From: Penium margaritaceum
Taxonomy: Eukaryota > Streptophyta > Zygnematophyceae > Desmidiales > Peniaceae
Assembly: GCA_023375785.1 (NCBI GenBank)
Contig: SZWC01025352.1
Coordinates: 4,243 to 33,820, forward strand
Direction: 5' to 3'
Length of the DNA: 29,578 bases
Both the position numbers and the translations under genes were made by a program. Every line of letters begins with the position of its first letter. The stretch's first letter is position 1. Shown piece by piece: positions 29,314 to 29,578 of this stretch. The notes beneath the pieces were generated by a model, which was given only the letters and a program-made list of their open reading frames with translations, searched no databases and was not told where the DNA came from.

Positions 29314-29578
29314 GGTGGACCGTCAAAGCGCAGTCTCTCAGACGTGCTACGACACCGTCAGGAGGACGGTCACCACCGCGCTAGTGGTGCGCTGCTGTGC
29401 GACCTCAAGTCGCCTTCGGTGCTGATTCTGCACCGGGTGCCGTCGTCAGCCGACGGCTGTGGCCTCAAGCCACCTTCGCTGCTGCTGCTGCTACTGCGAC
29501 TCTCGCAGCAGCTGCTGCTACTGCGGTTTCCGTCGTCAGCCGACGGTGGTGGCCTTAGGCCACACTTAAAAGGTGAAA
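29314..29578 (-). repeat. Hairpin-rich, triplet-rich leader upstream of the gag-like ORF
   Basis: Six short perfect hairpins are visible: 29354-29370 (ACCGTC/GACGGT), 29399-29413 (GCGAC/GTCGC), 29440-29456 and 29530-29546 (CCGTCG/CGACGG, loop TCAGC), 29459-29473 (GTGGC/GCCAC) and 29549-29563 (GTGGCC/GGCCAC). A unit of about 90 bp appears twice, with CAG/CTG triplets between. By position it is the element's 5' leader. Confidence 0.75.

Larger units (their letters stand above)
25762..29578 (-). mobile_element. Gag-only LTR retroelement (TR-GAG/LARD-like), 5' end outside the window
   Basis: Reading the minus strand: a hairpin-rich leader (29578-29314), a long zinc-knuckle ORF (29313-26591), about 100 bp with purine tracts, a polypurine tract (26490-26481) and a 3' LTR (26480-25762). 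No protease, RT, RNase H or integrase occurs between the ORF and the polypurine tract, so no pol follows gag. Such terminal-repeat gag elements depend on another element's pol. The LTR shares its 3' half with Copia B and the element sits inside Copia B's LTR. A pol far upstream, beyond the window, would contradict retroelement gene order. Confidence 0.72.

Overview
The window contains no recognisable host gene. It is a nest of LTR retrotransposons, as expected from repeat-rich heterochromatin of a green-lineage (plant or streptophyte-alga) nuclear genome. Evidence for that lineage: a Ty3/gypsy element with a C-terminal chromodomain (chromovirus), two Ty1/copia elements, one with a primer-binding site matching the 3' end of initiator tRNA-Met, and decay by C-to-T change at CpG and apparently also at CHG sites. 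CHG methylation is a plant hallmark. The species cannot be named from this sequence. A 69-base N gap, three isolated N bases and a poly-C start show it is a draft contig.

Layout. (1) 1-6698: a minus-strand chromovirus cut off at the window edge inside its chromodomain. Chromodomain, integrase, RNase H, RT, protease and gag are read leftmost to rightmost. Its RT is split by a 989-bp solo LTR-like insertion (2697-3685), and a second, very decayed solo LTR (5558-6174) sits between its gag and its presumed 5' LTR (6187-6698). (2) 6699-7117: unassigned. (3) 7118-16890: plus-strand Copia element A, dead at the zinc knuckle, protease, integrase and RT active sites. Its RNase H is interrupted by a 2.15-kb nest of LTR fragments (13601-15752), and its 5' and 3' LTRs do not look alike. 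(4) 16891-17338: unassigned. (5) 17339-25761: plus-strand Copia element B, whose catalytic residues are retained but which carries nine premature stops and three frameshifts. A minus-strand LTR (24568-25400) is inserted behind its pol. (6) 25762-29578: a minus-strand element inserted in the 3' LTR of element B. It encodes a gag-like zinc-knuckle protein but no pol.

How the parts relate. The gag-only element shares its core-promoter/R/U5 LTR module with element B, and both have CAG-triplet-rich leaders, so it looks like a non-autonomous partner of that family. Its U3, however, carries a 49-bp imperfect palindrome also found in the nested LTRs at 14.5-15.5 kb. At least nine copies of this unit are present, and their paired arms change together. 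This dispersed structured repeat is the observation I would follow first.
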